From positions 1-17,243 of the forward strand of contig JADGJL010000611.1 of the NCBI GenBank assembly GCA_027600665.1: a stretch of DNA of 17,243 bases, in the 5' to 3' direction. The DNA is from Irineochytrium annulatum. Lineage: Eukaryota; Chytridiomycota; Chytridiomycetes; Chytridiales; Chytridiaceae. Both the position numbers and the translations under genes were made by a program. How positions within the stretch are numbered: the stretch's first letter is position 1; every line of letters begins with the position of its first letter. Below the pieces are notes generated by a model, which had not been told where the DNA came from, did not search any database, and saw only the letters and a program-made list of their open reading frames with translations. Positions 9,829-17,243 of this stretch are shown piece after piece.

Positions 9829-11710
9829 ATGGCGGATCACCGCGCCGACTCGGACGAGCATCGCCTCAACCAGCTGGGGTATAAGCAGGAGATGAAGCGT
9901 GAGCTTTCCTTCAAGAAAGTGAGATACCGCGGGATATTGATCATATTTTGAACAGGCGAGCTGACCACCTTTACAAATTGTAAGTGATTCGCTCAACTTG
10001 CCTTCCTGGATCGCGATTAACTAAACGACGTGATTTTAAGATGGAACGGCGCTCTCCGTCATCTGTATATGCTCCGGAATCACCTCCCTCTTCGGCAACG
10101 GCCTCGTTCAGGGCGGCCCCGTGGTCATGACTTGGGGGTATGCTCAATTCCTCGCCGAAAGCCTTATAACACGCATATTCAGCTGGCTTATCGTCGCGGC
10201 CTTCACCATGTGCGTTGGCCTCTCAATGGCCGAGATCTGCTCGGCTTTCCCAACCTCTGGTGGCCTCTACTTTTACGCCGCCCGTCTCACCTCGCCCAAG
10301 TACAAGCCCTTTGCCTCGTGGATTACTGGCTGGTTCAATCTTCTCGGCCAGATCGCCGTGACGGCGGGAGTCGTCTTCGGCGTCAGCCTCCTCATCTGCG
10401 CGACGGCCTCCGTCGCGTCGATCGACTCAACTGGCGCCATCAACTTTACCGCCAAGCCGGGCCAGGTCGTCGGCGTGCACGTGGCCGTGGCCGTGACGGC
10501 GGCGTTCGCCAACTCGTTCGGGACCAAGGTGATCGCGAGGATCATGTACGTCTCCACGATCTGGCAGGTCGCCGCCCCCTTCATCATCTTTGTCACTCTC
10601 CTGGCCAAGGCGCCCACGCGCCAGAGCGCGATGTTTGTCTTTACGGACTTTGAGAACGGGACGGGCATCCAGTCGAACGCTTGGGCCGCGCTCGTGGGTC
10701 TCTTGTTTGCGCAGTACACGTTCACGGGCTACGACTCGAGCGCGCACGTTACGGAGGAGACGAGGCGGGCGGACGTCGCGGGTCCCTTGGGCATCGTGCT
10801 CTCGATCGCCGTCTCGGCCGTCGTCGGGTTCCTGTTCATCATCGCGTTCCTGTTCTCGATGCAGGACTACGCGGGGACCGTCGGCACCGCGACGGGTTTG
10901 CCGGTCGCGCAGATCATGCTGGACGCCTGCGGGCAGGGATGGGCCGTCTTCATGCTCGTCATCCTGATCGTCGCGACATGGTTTGCTGCTGTCGCGTGCT
11001 TCATTGGAAATTCGAGGATGATCTACGCCTTCTCCCGTTCGTTCATCACCTCATATTCCCCCTTTTACCGGTTCTTATTAACATTTGCACAGGTGACGGC
11101 GCCCTCCCCCTCTCCTCCGTCTGGCATACCATCACCCAGCCCCTCGGCGTACCCCTCTACGCCAACTGGCTTGCCGCGACGCTCATCATCCTCCTCGCTC
11201 TCCCCTACCTCGGCAACCCAACCGCCTTCACGGCCATTACCTCGATCGCCACCATCGGCCTCTACATCTCCTATGGCTCGCCCATCGTCTGCAAGCTCCT
11301 CAACCCCACCTTGTTCAAGCCGGGGCCATTTCATCTCGGCAGGTGGTCGACGGCCGTGAACGTGGTGTCGTGCGCGTGGATCGGGATCATCACGGCGTTG
11401 TTCTTGCTGCCGACGACGAACCCCGTCACGTCGCTTAACATGAATTACGCGTGCGTGCTTGTAGGGGCCGTGTTCTTTGGGGCGGGCGGCGCGTGGCTGT
11501 TGTCGGCGAGAAAGTGGTTTAAGGGGCCTGTTATTAACCTGTCCGAGGCGGAGAAGAAGGTTGGGCCTCCTTCCTCATTTAATGCAACATCTCGAGCTAA
11601 CTCGCCCCTTCTATTATAAACAGGAGGTAGTGCTGGACAGCGAGGAGACAACCGTCGTCCCCGACTCGACGGACGACTTCCTTGTGGTTCAGGACTCGGC
11701 GAAGGAGTGA
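9829..11710 (+). CDS. Amino acid/GABA-type permease (APC superfamily, AA_permease_2)
   Basis: Six exons encode 532 aa: 9829-9898, 9956-9979, 10041-10137, 10183-11036, 11093-11559 and 11624-11710. It is a plasma- or vacuolar-membrane proton-coupled transporter of the amino acid/choline group (Uga4/Hnm1-like), with about 12 hydrophobic helices. Family motifs are LGYKQEMKRELTTFTNYG (from about residue 16), GGPVVMTWGW (near 56-65), the signature SMAEICSAFPTSGGLYF (about 78-94), GYDSSAHVTEET with the helix after it, and AFSRDGALP. Each splice choice is fixed by these motifs: donor 9899 with acceptor 9955 gives MKRELTTF, and the donor at 11037 gives FSRDGALP. The 45-nt intron 10138-10182 is in frame without a stop and would add 15 residues inside WGW if kept. 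Both termini are hydrophilic and face the cytosol in this family; the C-tail is acidic. Length fits Uga4-like carriers. The substrate (GABA, choline, polyamine or an amino acid) cannot be read from sequence. Confidence 0.93.
10138..10182 (+). other. 45-nt in-frame, stopless intron in the permease
   Basis: The donor is GTATGC, the branch-like sequence is TTATAAC and the acceptor is TTCAG. Removal joins GG to C and yields VVMTWGWLIVAAF, the continuous helix seen across the family; retention inserts 15 residues (starting YAQFLAES). A length of 45 is a multiple of three and there is no stop, so an ORF finder keeps it as coding. Confidence 0.85.
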
Positions 11711-12068
11711 TGACCAGCCCCCCTACTTCCCTTTCTTTTAGAAGCCCGTGTAGACTTACTACCCTCATCCTTTCCAATTCAAGATGTTGATAAAAGACTC
11801 TTATTCAATGCTCGTTTGCCCGTTTTGGCTCCGCATATTGCGGTTGATTGCTTTTGTAACCACACACGAAGTAATAATTGTGAGAGAACACAGTATGCTG
11901 CACTTAAACACAAAAGAAGTCGACGGAGTTCCATAACCTAGGAAGGGCGACATCACTCAGTATATGCGATATACCGCAACGTGTATGATGATTGCCTTTT
12001 GCTAACTTGGAAAGCTGGTAATATTTGTGCGGGTATCTTATCCAGCAGTCAACTGCGTTTAACCTCAA
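11711..12068. other. Convergent 3' region between permease and protease
   Basis: These 358 bp lie between the permease stop (11708-11710) and the protease stop on the other strand (12071-12069). They must hold both 3' UTRs. No gene or strong terminator-like structure is seen, and the transcripts may overlap here. Confidence 0.6.
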
Positions 12069-13983
12069 TCACAGCTTTGCTTCCATCTTGAAGTGTCGTC
12101 CCCAATTCTCCTTCGTCGTGATCGCTCGCACCTCCGGTGACCACAGGTCCGCGACGCTGCCATCGGCTTCATACTTAAAGCGGTCCAGCAGTCCTTCTCT
12201 CCCCGTGTCAATGTACCCCAAGAATGCATGCATGAACGCCACGGCCGGGATAGCGTAGCTCAGATGCGCGACCTTTTGATCGATGCCGTTCAAGTTCAGG
12301 TTTGATGCGAGGATGCCAAGGAACGTCCCGGCGGAGTCGACGAGGAGGCCGCCGCTGCCGTAGCCACGAATTAGCATAATAGTGACGATAAATTCCTCAT
12401 ACCTGGCCCCATTCTGTATCATGGCGGACGTTTGATATCTCACCAGGCTCCCGTTCGCCGGATACACGACCGACTTGCCCAACACGCCTCGAGACACGCT
12501 GGGACCTCCCAACCCCGATGCGCGAATCGTCGTCGGCTCCGTCCCAAGCTTAGACCTTAACACCCTAGCGTCGATCGGATCAAACCCGCTATATCCGATC
12601 GCGTACACCCCACACCCGTCCCGCGCCGCGAGCCTCGACTGTTTCGCGTCGAATGGCATGAAGCGGTAGGCCTCGTCCAGCATCGGAAGCCGGATCAGCG
12701 CGAGGTCCCAAAACGTGCCGGAGATGAAGAGGATGTCGGATACATCAACGACGCGGTGGAGCTTCGTGGTGGTGGTGGTCTCGGTCGATATCCGCACGCG
12801 GAGCGGCTCCTTCAGGATCCATCGGCCGTCGACGCGCTTCGTCACGAACGGCGCGAGCACGTGCGCGTTCGTGACAACGTGTCCACGTGCGCTGATAAGG
12901 ACGCCGGAGGCCCATGTCGTGCGGAAGGTGATGAGGACGGTCGTCAACGAGCAGGCGCCAAGGAAGCGTACGGGTTTGGCGGGTGCTGGGGAGCGCGAGA
13001 TGGTTAGAGGATTGGGGAGTGTGATCGGCAACAAATCCCACAGGTGGAATAAAGGGATGATGAAGTTCATGTCGACAATCATCTCGGCGGCGCGACGCAT
13101 TGGTGGCGTCAGTATCTATTCGAATGGTCAGCTAGAGACGGGTGTTGGCAGGAACGTACTCCGAATGACGGATTTGAATCCTTCTTGAAGATGACTAAGC
13201 CGCCCTCCATGCCCGGTAGACATCTTGTCTGATGAGGAACGAGCAGATAAGTAAGTAAGCGCACCTCGCGTCCGTAATGACCACAGGGGGATCCCCTACG
13301 CCAGCAATCATGTTTGAGATGATCCCATGGGACCGACTGTTCATGAACATATGGGGTGAATGTACGCCAAAAGGAGATCCAATAACGTCCGTGTTGTCGC
13401 CAATGTTAAGACCACTACCGGGGTTAAACGTGTACGTGGGTGTCGCTGTGAACCAATCCGTCTCAAACACAAGCAGCTCCCCCATCGAGTCCCACGTAAG
13501 GCCGCTCTTCGCACCGCGGTCGGGGCCGAACCCGAACCTCCATCCGCTTGGGTCTTTGTTCACCAGCGTCCTGAATGCCATCGAGACCTTCTTCAATGTC
13601 AGCCGACGCGTCGGCGTCGCGGCCTGCACTCGAACCCCCTCCTTCGCGTCAAACGCGAGCGTTACCGACGCCGCGTACTTCAGCGCGAACGTTCCGGACG
13701 TGATCGCGTTCTCCTCCATCGTCGGGCGCAGGAACGGCTCAAACGGCGCCGCGTGCGTGACGATGAGAGCCTTCGACCCGCCGTCGGCCGGAGCCAGCGC
13801 CACGCCGGAGCATCCGATCGTCGTGAGACCCTTCCTGTAGTCGGGCAGCGCGCTGAACCGGCAGCATGACTCGGCGTAGATAAGGCCCTGCGGGTCCGGG
13901 CCGCGGATGAAGAGTTGGACAGGCGCGATCGCTATCCGCTCCCGGTCGGCGTCGGCGTCCGTCTCGGGGACGAGAACACCCAT
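12069..13983 (-). CDS. TYSND1: Peroxisomal leader-peptide-processing serine protease (TYSND1/DEG15)
   Basis: Four exons, 13983-13265, 13223-13160, 13115-12403 and 12354-12069, encode 593 aa. The family is trypsin-like; in animals and plants it works in the peroxisome matrix, cutting PTS2 leaders and some PTS1 enzymes. The N-terminal protease-like half keeps GCSGVALAP (about 57-65), THAAPF (76-81), GSPFG (202-206) and the hallmark TDARCLPGMEGG (237-248), followed by GILTPPMRR. The catalytic half has His346 in VVTNAHVLAP, Asp398 in FWDLALIRLP and Ser499 in NGASGGLLVD, then FLGILASN and SYAIP. The last three residues, AKL, are a PTS1 import signal. Introns are short (41, 44, 48 nt). Intron 1 needs acceptor AAG at 13224 instead of a CAG 5 nt earlier, and intron 3 is in frame and splits the Ser499 codon. 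The start is the first ATG of the frame, 209 bp from the divergent DOMON gene. Human TYSND1 is 566 aa. Whether PTS2 cleavage is its job in this fungus is an inference. Confidence 0.93.
12355..12402 (-). other. 48-nt in-frame, stopless intron at the catalytic serine of the protease
   Basis: The intron has donor GTATGAG, branch-like TGCTAAT and acceptor GGCAG. Splicing joins AG to C, creating the Ser499 codon in NGASGG, the expected G-X-S-G-G motif. Retention inserts 16 residues directly before the serine (RYEEFIV..GYG), leaving GYGSGG in frame. A plain ORF reading therefore gives a 609-aa protein with an odd insertion that the family does not have. Confidence 0.85.
13224..13264 (-). other. 41-nt intron with competing acceptors
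   Basis: The donor is GTGCGC after GACGCGAG. Two AGs lie 5 nt apart at the 3' end: CAG ending at 13229 and AAG ending at 13224. Only the distal AAG keeps the conserved TDARCLPGMEGG in frame. Use of the nearer CAG gives a frame that stops after about eleven codons (..VYRAWRAA). The proximal AG would make a 36-nt intron and may be too close to the branch site to be used. Confidence 0.7.
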
Positions 13984-14192
13984 TAATGATCAGGCGGAAT
14001 GGGGGATGGCCGGGCGGGAGGGGAGCGACAGTGTGGAGAGGGCTTCTTCGTGCAATGATCTGACATCTCTCAGCTTGGCCTGGCCTGCACGACTCCCAAG
14101 CGCCGGCACCCCGTCTCTTTCGCTGGGATGCTCCTCCTCGGCGGCAATCTCTATAAGCGGCAGCGGCCCCCTCGCCGGTCTACAACGTCTCC
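13984..14192. promoter_or_regulatory. 209-bp divergent promoter between protease and DOMON genes
   Basis: The gap separates the two divergent start codons. A TATAAG element at 14153-14158 is oriented to serve the plus-strand DOMON gene, 35 bp before its first ATG. No equally clear element was found for the protease direction. Such a short shared gap suggests that the two promoters influence each other. Confidence 0.5.
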
Positions 14193-15297
14193 ATGTTCGC
14201 CCGACCACACTTCCACCCCGCCAGCTGGCAGCATCCAAACCTCACCGCCAGCATGGTCCTCCTCTTCATGCCCACCCTCGCCCAGGCCGCCGGCAGCGTC
14301 GCGGCCCTGACTTGCCACCAATCCCTCGACGCGTCGCTGTACCCGAACTGCGCGCTCCTCAGGCCGTTCCTCGCGCTGCACTGGGCCATCCACGACCGCA
14401 ACGGAGGGCCGACGGACGCGTCGTCGGCGGGTAATGCGACGTCTAGAGGCGTGGCCGATCGCATCACCTTCGCAATCGAGACGACGATCGACTTGTCGTC
14501 GCAATGGATCGCGCTGGGAATCTCGGATGCGGGCGGGATGATGGGCGCGGACATAGCTGCGCTGGAGAAGCGGCCTGAGGGCTGGGCTGTTACAGATATG
14601 TTCTCGAGCGATTATGATGCGCCCGTTAGGGATGCAGTCGCGCAGGATGTGGTATTGCTGCAGGAGCCGGAGAAAACAGAGGAGGGCACGTGGGTGTTCA
14701 TGTATAAGAGGCCGTTAGAGACTGGGGATGTGGACGACAGAGATATCTTGGAGGGTGAGGACCAGAACTTTGTATGGCAAGTGACTACGAAATTCTTGCT
14801 AACCCATATAGAACGCGTCCTCTAATGCTTCTAACAGGGCGTACGGTCAAGGGCCGACCATGAACGACCACGGCGACCATCGGGGTTATTCGCGCTTGCA
14901 GCTGTATCCCTACGATATATGGGAGGACAGCACGGGTATTGATATTACGGATGGTGCGGACGCCCTCGCGGCGTCGGTCGACTTAATCAACATTGGTGAG
15001 GGAGTGGCAAACGCGGCGGCGAAGGTGCCGTCAAAGGTGATCGAGCTGGATGGAGTGGACGGCTTTGACGGCAACGAGATGCCGGCCGAGAGGGATTGCG
15101 CGGCGGCCGAGTTCGTGCTTGCCGGAGTCGCGATGGCGATGATGATGCTCGGCGCGCTTAGAGCCGGTTGGTCGACGGAAATTAGTGCTGCCGGGTTCAT
15201 GAGGGGCTTGGTGTTAGATGTTGATGAGGAGGCGGGAAAGGTGGCCGTGGATGGCGGGGAGAAGAGGCGGATGGAGACGAAGGGCAGGATGGAGTAA
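14193..15297 (+). CDS. DOMON-domain protein, secreted or membrane-anchored (dopamine-hydroxylase type)
   Basis: Two exons, 14193-14776 and 14838-15297, encode 347 aa. The DOMON domain (about residues 55-215) binds haem or sugar in known members. Hallmarks are ALHWAI, ITFAIETT, QWIALGISDAGGMMGADIA (104-122), WAVTDMFSSDYDAPV, QDVVLL, and FVWAYGQGPTMNDHGDHRG (193-211). The closest type is the N-terminal domain of dopamine beta-hydroxylase and MOXD1, but the copper monooxygenase domains are absent. Residues 21-34 (MVLLFMPTLAQAAG) are signal-peptide-like, and 282-303 are hydrophobic and could span the membrane, followed by a charged tail. The intron (61 nt) needs a GC donor, because only that gives VWAYG. 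If the start is Met21 (ATG 14253) instead of Met1, the signal peptide is N-terminal and the 5' UTR from the TATAAG element is more normal. The biological role is unknown; a redox or ligand-binding role at the cell surface is an inference. Confidence 0.85.
14777..14837 (+). other. GC-AG intron in the DOMON gene
   Basis: The donor is GCAAGT, the best-known form of the rare GC donor; there is a branch-like TGCTAAC near 14797 and the acceptor is AACAG. It joins TG to G (Trp195) and gives FVWAYG, conserved in DBH-type DOMON domains. The nearby GT (14781) would shift the frame. If retained, translation adds a short tail and stops at 14825, giving about 210 residues without the hydrophobic C-terminal segment. 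Confidence 0.82.
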
Positions 15298-15543
15298 GAA
15301 CAGCTTTCCTTGGGTGGCAGTATCCCTGGCGGCAGTAGTTGCCGAAATGTTTTGGTTGGCTGATTATTTACATTACCATGTTATTGCGGTAATAACTGCC
15401 TCCGATACAGCACGTAAAGAGGACACGGTCAGTCGTATCTCCGATTCACCTGTTTCCATGCCAATCCAAAAAAATTTCTGAAGACATAATAACTACTATC
15501 AAATGGAAAACAACGAAGACAAGAGGTGAATGCTTTCATAAAA

Positions 15544-16181
15544 ATGCCTGGCTTCCCGAACCAGATCATCGACCACATCATCGCATGCCTTAAACCCCGC
15601 GACGCCCTCGACCGCCTAACTCTCACCCGCTGCCACCTGGCCTCGCGCTCCTTGCTGATCGCGGCCGCCCCCTTCTGCTCTAATCAACCTCTTTGCAACA
15701 CCTGAACCTGACCGTGGTCAACACAACGATCGCAATGGTCGATTATCCTTTGAAGGGTTTTGGCCTTCGAAGTCTGGTCGTCGCTTTCCAACACGTCCCT
15801 CAGCTGCAGAGTCTCACCGTCGGGATCATCGCGGATTGCCACTTCGAGCGCGATGCGATCGTGGCAAACCTGCCTTGTCTTTAAGATCCCGACGTTTGGG
15901 TCAACGCGCTGGGATGCACGCTGGTCGGATGGATGCGTCTCGAACGCGTCAGGCTCCGAAATGTTGTGCTTATTGTCGACGGTTCATTGTTGGCTTCGAA
16001 AGGCGAGCCTAAGCTCTTTCAACTGATTGTCGGTGCCGACCAGAATGATTTTACAGTGGTGGACCGTCATGGACATGAGTACGTGGAAGTGCTGGAGCGG
16101 TTGCTTTCGGATCAGAGAATTGCCCTCGGCTGTCGACACTGGCGTTACAGCATTTGGTGTAGCAACACACAAGCGCAATAG
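15544..16181 (+). pseudogene. F-box protein relic (frame break plus in-frame stop)
   Basis: A 53-codon frame from ATG 15544 to TGA 15705 starts MPGFPNQIIDHIIACLKPRD and continues LDRLTLTRCHLASRSLL, an F-box motif of the kind that begins fungal SCF substrate adaptors (usually followed by repeats). In a different frame from about 15684, a stretch with LRR-like phrases (LQHLNLTVVNTT, LRSLVVAFQHVPQLQSLTV) runs to a TAA at 15882-15884, then stays open in the same frame (DPDVWVNALGC.. to CSNTQAQ) up to a TAG ending at 16181. The two parts are thus broken by a frame change or deletion and by one nonsense codon. There is no clear intron that repairs both. Most likely it is a decayed member of an F-box family. 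An alternative is an intact gene with an unseen intron, which is less likely because of the TAA. Confidence 0.6.
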
Positions 16182-16686
16182 GGACAAAATCTCATGCTTG
16201 GTGTACTTGCCAATGCCATGCCTCAAGGTTATTAAAATGTGACCCGTAACACAGTCTTGACAGACAACATGCAATATTGACGGAGAAAAACGTAGACTTG
16301 TATACGGATAAATTCGAATAGGCAAAAATAAGAGAGCCCGGGCATTGATTGAAAGCACTGAGACGTCCATGCAGAAGAAGAGTGATCGCGAAGTAGGAAA
16401 CGGGTGAAATGTTGTCGTGACTGCAAAAACAAATGGATCCGCCGGGAAACGCAGGCGGTTGACGGCAATGAACACCGAGACAGTACAGGCGTCATAGAAT
16501 AGGGGTAAGGGGAGCGCGTGCGAGAAAACACATAATTCTAGCAGAACGGGCCGTTGGAGAGCAAAAAAATCTCTAAGGAACTAAAGAAAGATAAAAACTG
16601 ATTATAAAAAGTGATAGAGAAGTTTAAGGATAAAAAGAATAAAGAGGTAAAAAGCGAACAAAAAAGGCGCACGGGTGAAAAGTGCA
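16182..16686. other. Gap between the F-box relic and the CAP gene
   Basis: No gene is recognised. The right side (about 16555-16686) is purine-rich on the plus strand and so pyrimidine-rich on the minus strand, as expected for the 3' UTR of the minus-strand CAP gene. A 163-codon minus-strand frame running into the relic shows no family signature. Confidence 0.55.
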
Positions 16687-17243
16687 TCAAGGCTGCTGTC
16701 CCACAAAGTTCCCGGGCGGGCTGTACCTACACACAATGATGGTCCCACAACCGCCCGACGCGCTCCCGCACCCAACGCTGTGCGTGTTCCCCCAGATGAC
16801 CTGCGTAAAGTGATTGTACGATCCCCCGTTAAACCACTCTGACACCTCATCCCCCGCCGTCCAATCCTGGCCCGCGCGAGCGAAGCTGGCCGCGAACGAC
16901 CCACCCCAAAGGTTCTCGCCCTCACCCGACACGCCAGAGTGGGAGAGCCCGCAACCCCAGGAGACGAGGGTGTTGGCGTACGAGGCCGCCTGGGAGGCGA
17001 GACCGCCGTCCCAGCCGAGGGGACCCTTGCCGTAGGCGGCGCGGACGCCGTTGTGCTGCGCGAGGAGGTCCGAGGCATCACCGCCGCCACCGCCGCCGCC
17101 GTTGTTCGGCGGAGGAGTAGGAGTAGGGGTCGGTGTAGGCGTCGGTTTTGGCGTCGGGGTTGGCGTCCAGGTGGGGGTGTTGGAGGGCGTCCATGTCGGC
17201 GTGTTGGATGGGGTCTTGGAGGGAGACTTGGAGGGGGAGGGCG
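16687..17243 (-). CDS. CAP/PR-1/Pry-type secreted protein, C-terminal part
   Basis: The gene enters from the right edge, so its start and signal peptide lie outside the window; 185 codons are visible. The first part is a stalk of Pro, Thr, Ser and Lys with two copies of SNTPTWTP and then a TP run, followed by a Gly run. The CAP domain starts at LLAQHNGVRAAYG. The expected CAP tetrad can be placed: His in LSHSG, Glu in GENLWGG, Glu in EVSEWF, and His in NHFTQVIW. The CAP signatures HFTQVIW..VGCG and VCRYSPPGNFVGQQP are complete, and the stop is at 16689-16687. Fungal Pry-type CAP proteins are extracellular and bind sterols or fatty acids. The stalk is probably O-glycosylated and may tie the protein to the wall. 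The segment between EVSEWF and HFTQ is shorter than in yeast Pry1. The ligand is unknown. Confidence 0.92.
   Translation of the reverse strand, partial: PSPSKSPSKTPSNTPTWTPSNTPTWTPTPTPKPTPTPTPTPTPPPNNGGGGGGGDASDLLAQHNGVRAAYGKGPLGWDGGLASQAASYANTLVSWGCGLSHSGVSGEGENLWGGSFAASFARAGQDWTAGDEVSEWFNGGSYNHFTQVIWGNTHSVGCGSASGGCGTIIVCRYSPPGNFVGQQP

Noticed and set aside
9919..9960. Permease first intron with donor 9919 and acceptor 9960
   Set aside because: It gives SFKKLTTF, whereas donor 9899 with the consensus CAG at 9955 gives the family sequence MKRELTTFTN and a normal 57-nt intron.
10030..10967. Arg-rich frames in the permease
   Set aside because: They are out-of-frame readings of the permease exons, whose own frame has the full set of family motifs.
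13277..13869. Plus-strand frames of 169-187 codons across the protease gene
   Set aside because: These are antisense to the conserved protease exon 1 and carry no domain.
15984..16475. Minus-strand frame of 163 codons near the F-box relic
   Set aside because: No motif is recognised, and it overlaps the relic antisense.
1..17243. Mobile element, CRISPR array, rRNA or viral insertion
   Set aside because: No terminal repeats, transposase, reverse transcriptase, repeat-spacer pattern or structural RNA sequence was seen on either strand.

Overview
The window is nuclear DNA from a filamentous or zoosporic fungus, with an early-diverging (chytrid-like) lineage the best guess. The genes are GC-rich and broken by many short spliceosomal introns (mostly 41-69 nt), with GT..AG ends and CTRAY-like branch sites. 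There are no bacterial-style operons. The lineage guess rests on gene content: a peroxisomal TYSND1/DEG15-type protease, a dopamine-hydroxylase-type DOMON protein, and a CAP protein with a Pro/Thr-rich stalk. It is an inference, not something the sequence proves.

Layout, left to right. (1) 1-1252: no confident gene; possibly the 3' tail of a gene entering from the left. (2) 4349-1253, minus: a ~1012-aa transcription factor with two C2H2 fingers of the Msn2/Mig1 kind and long disordered Gln/Ser/Pro-rich arms. (3) 4350-6990: about 2.6 kb with no convincing gene. (4) 6991-8468, plus: ERV29/SURF4 ER-to-Golgi cargo receptor, six exons, 274 aa. (5) 9829-11710, plus: an APC-superfamily amino acid/GABA-type permease, six exons, 532 aa, preceded by GATA-factor-type sites. 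(6) 13983-12069, minus and convergent with the permease: a TYSND1/DEG15 peroxisomal processing protease, four exons, 593 aa, ending in the PTS1 tripeptide AKL. (7) 14193-15297, plus and divergent from the protease across a 209-bp gap: a secreted or membrane-anchored DOMON protein of 347 aa with a GC-AG intron. (8) 15544-16181, plus: an F-box protein relic with a frame break and an in-frame stop. (9) 17243-16687, minus, cut by the window edge: the C-terminal part of a CAP/PR-1/Pry-type secreted protein.

Exon structures were built by hand from splice consensus plus conserved family motifs. Two introns, one in the permease and one in the protease, are multiples of three with no stop, so they read through as coding sequence. 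Family motifs show they should be removed, and the protease one splits the codon of the catalytic serine. A third intron, in the DOMON gene, uses a GC donor, and its retention would give a truncated protein without the membrane segment. Together these make intron retention the most interesting theme of the window, although two stopless 3n introns among about fifteen is not by itself statistically remarkable.

The genes do not form one pathway. They are an ordinary fungal neighbourhood: secretion (ERV29, DOMON, CAP), nutrient uptake (permease), peroxisome maturation (protease) and transcription control (C2H2 factor). I saw no tRNA, rRNA, CRISPR array or intact transposon.
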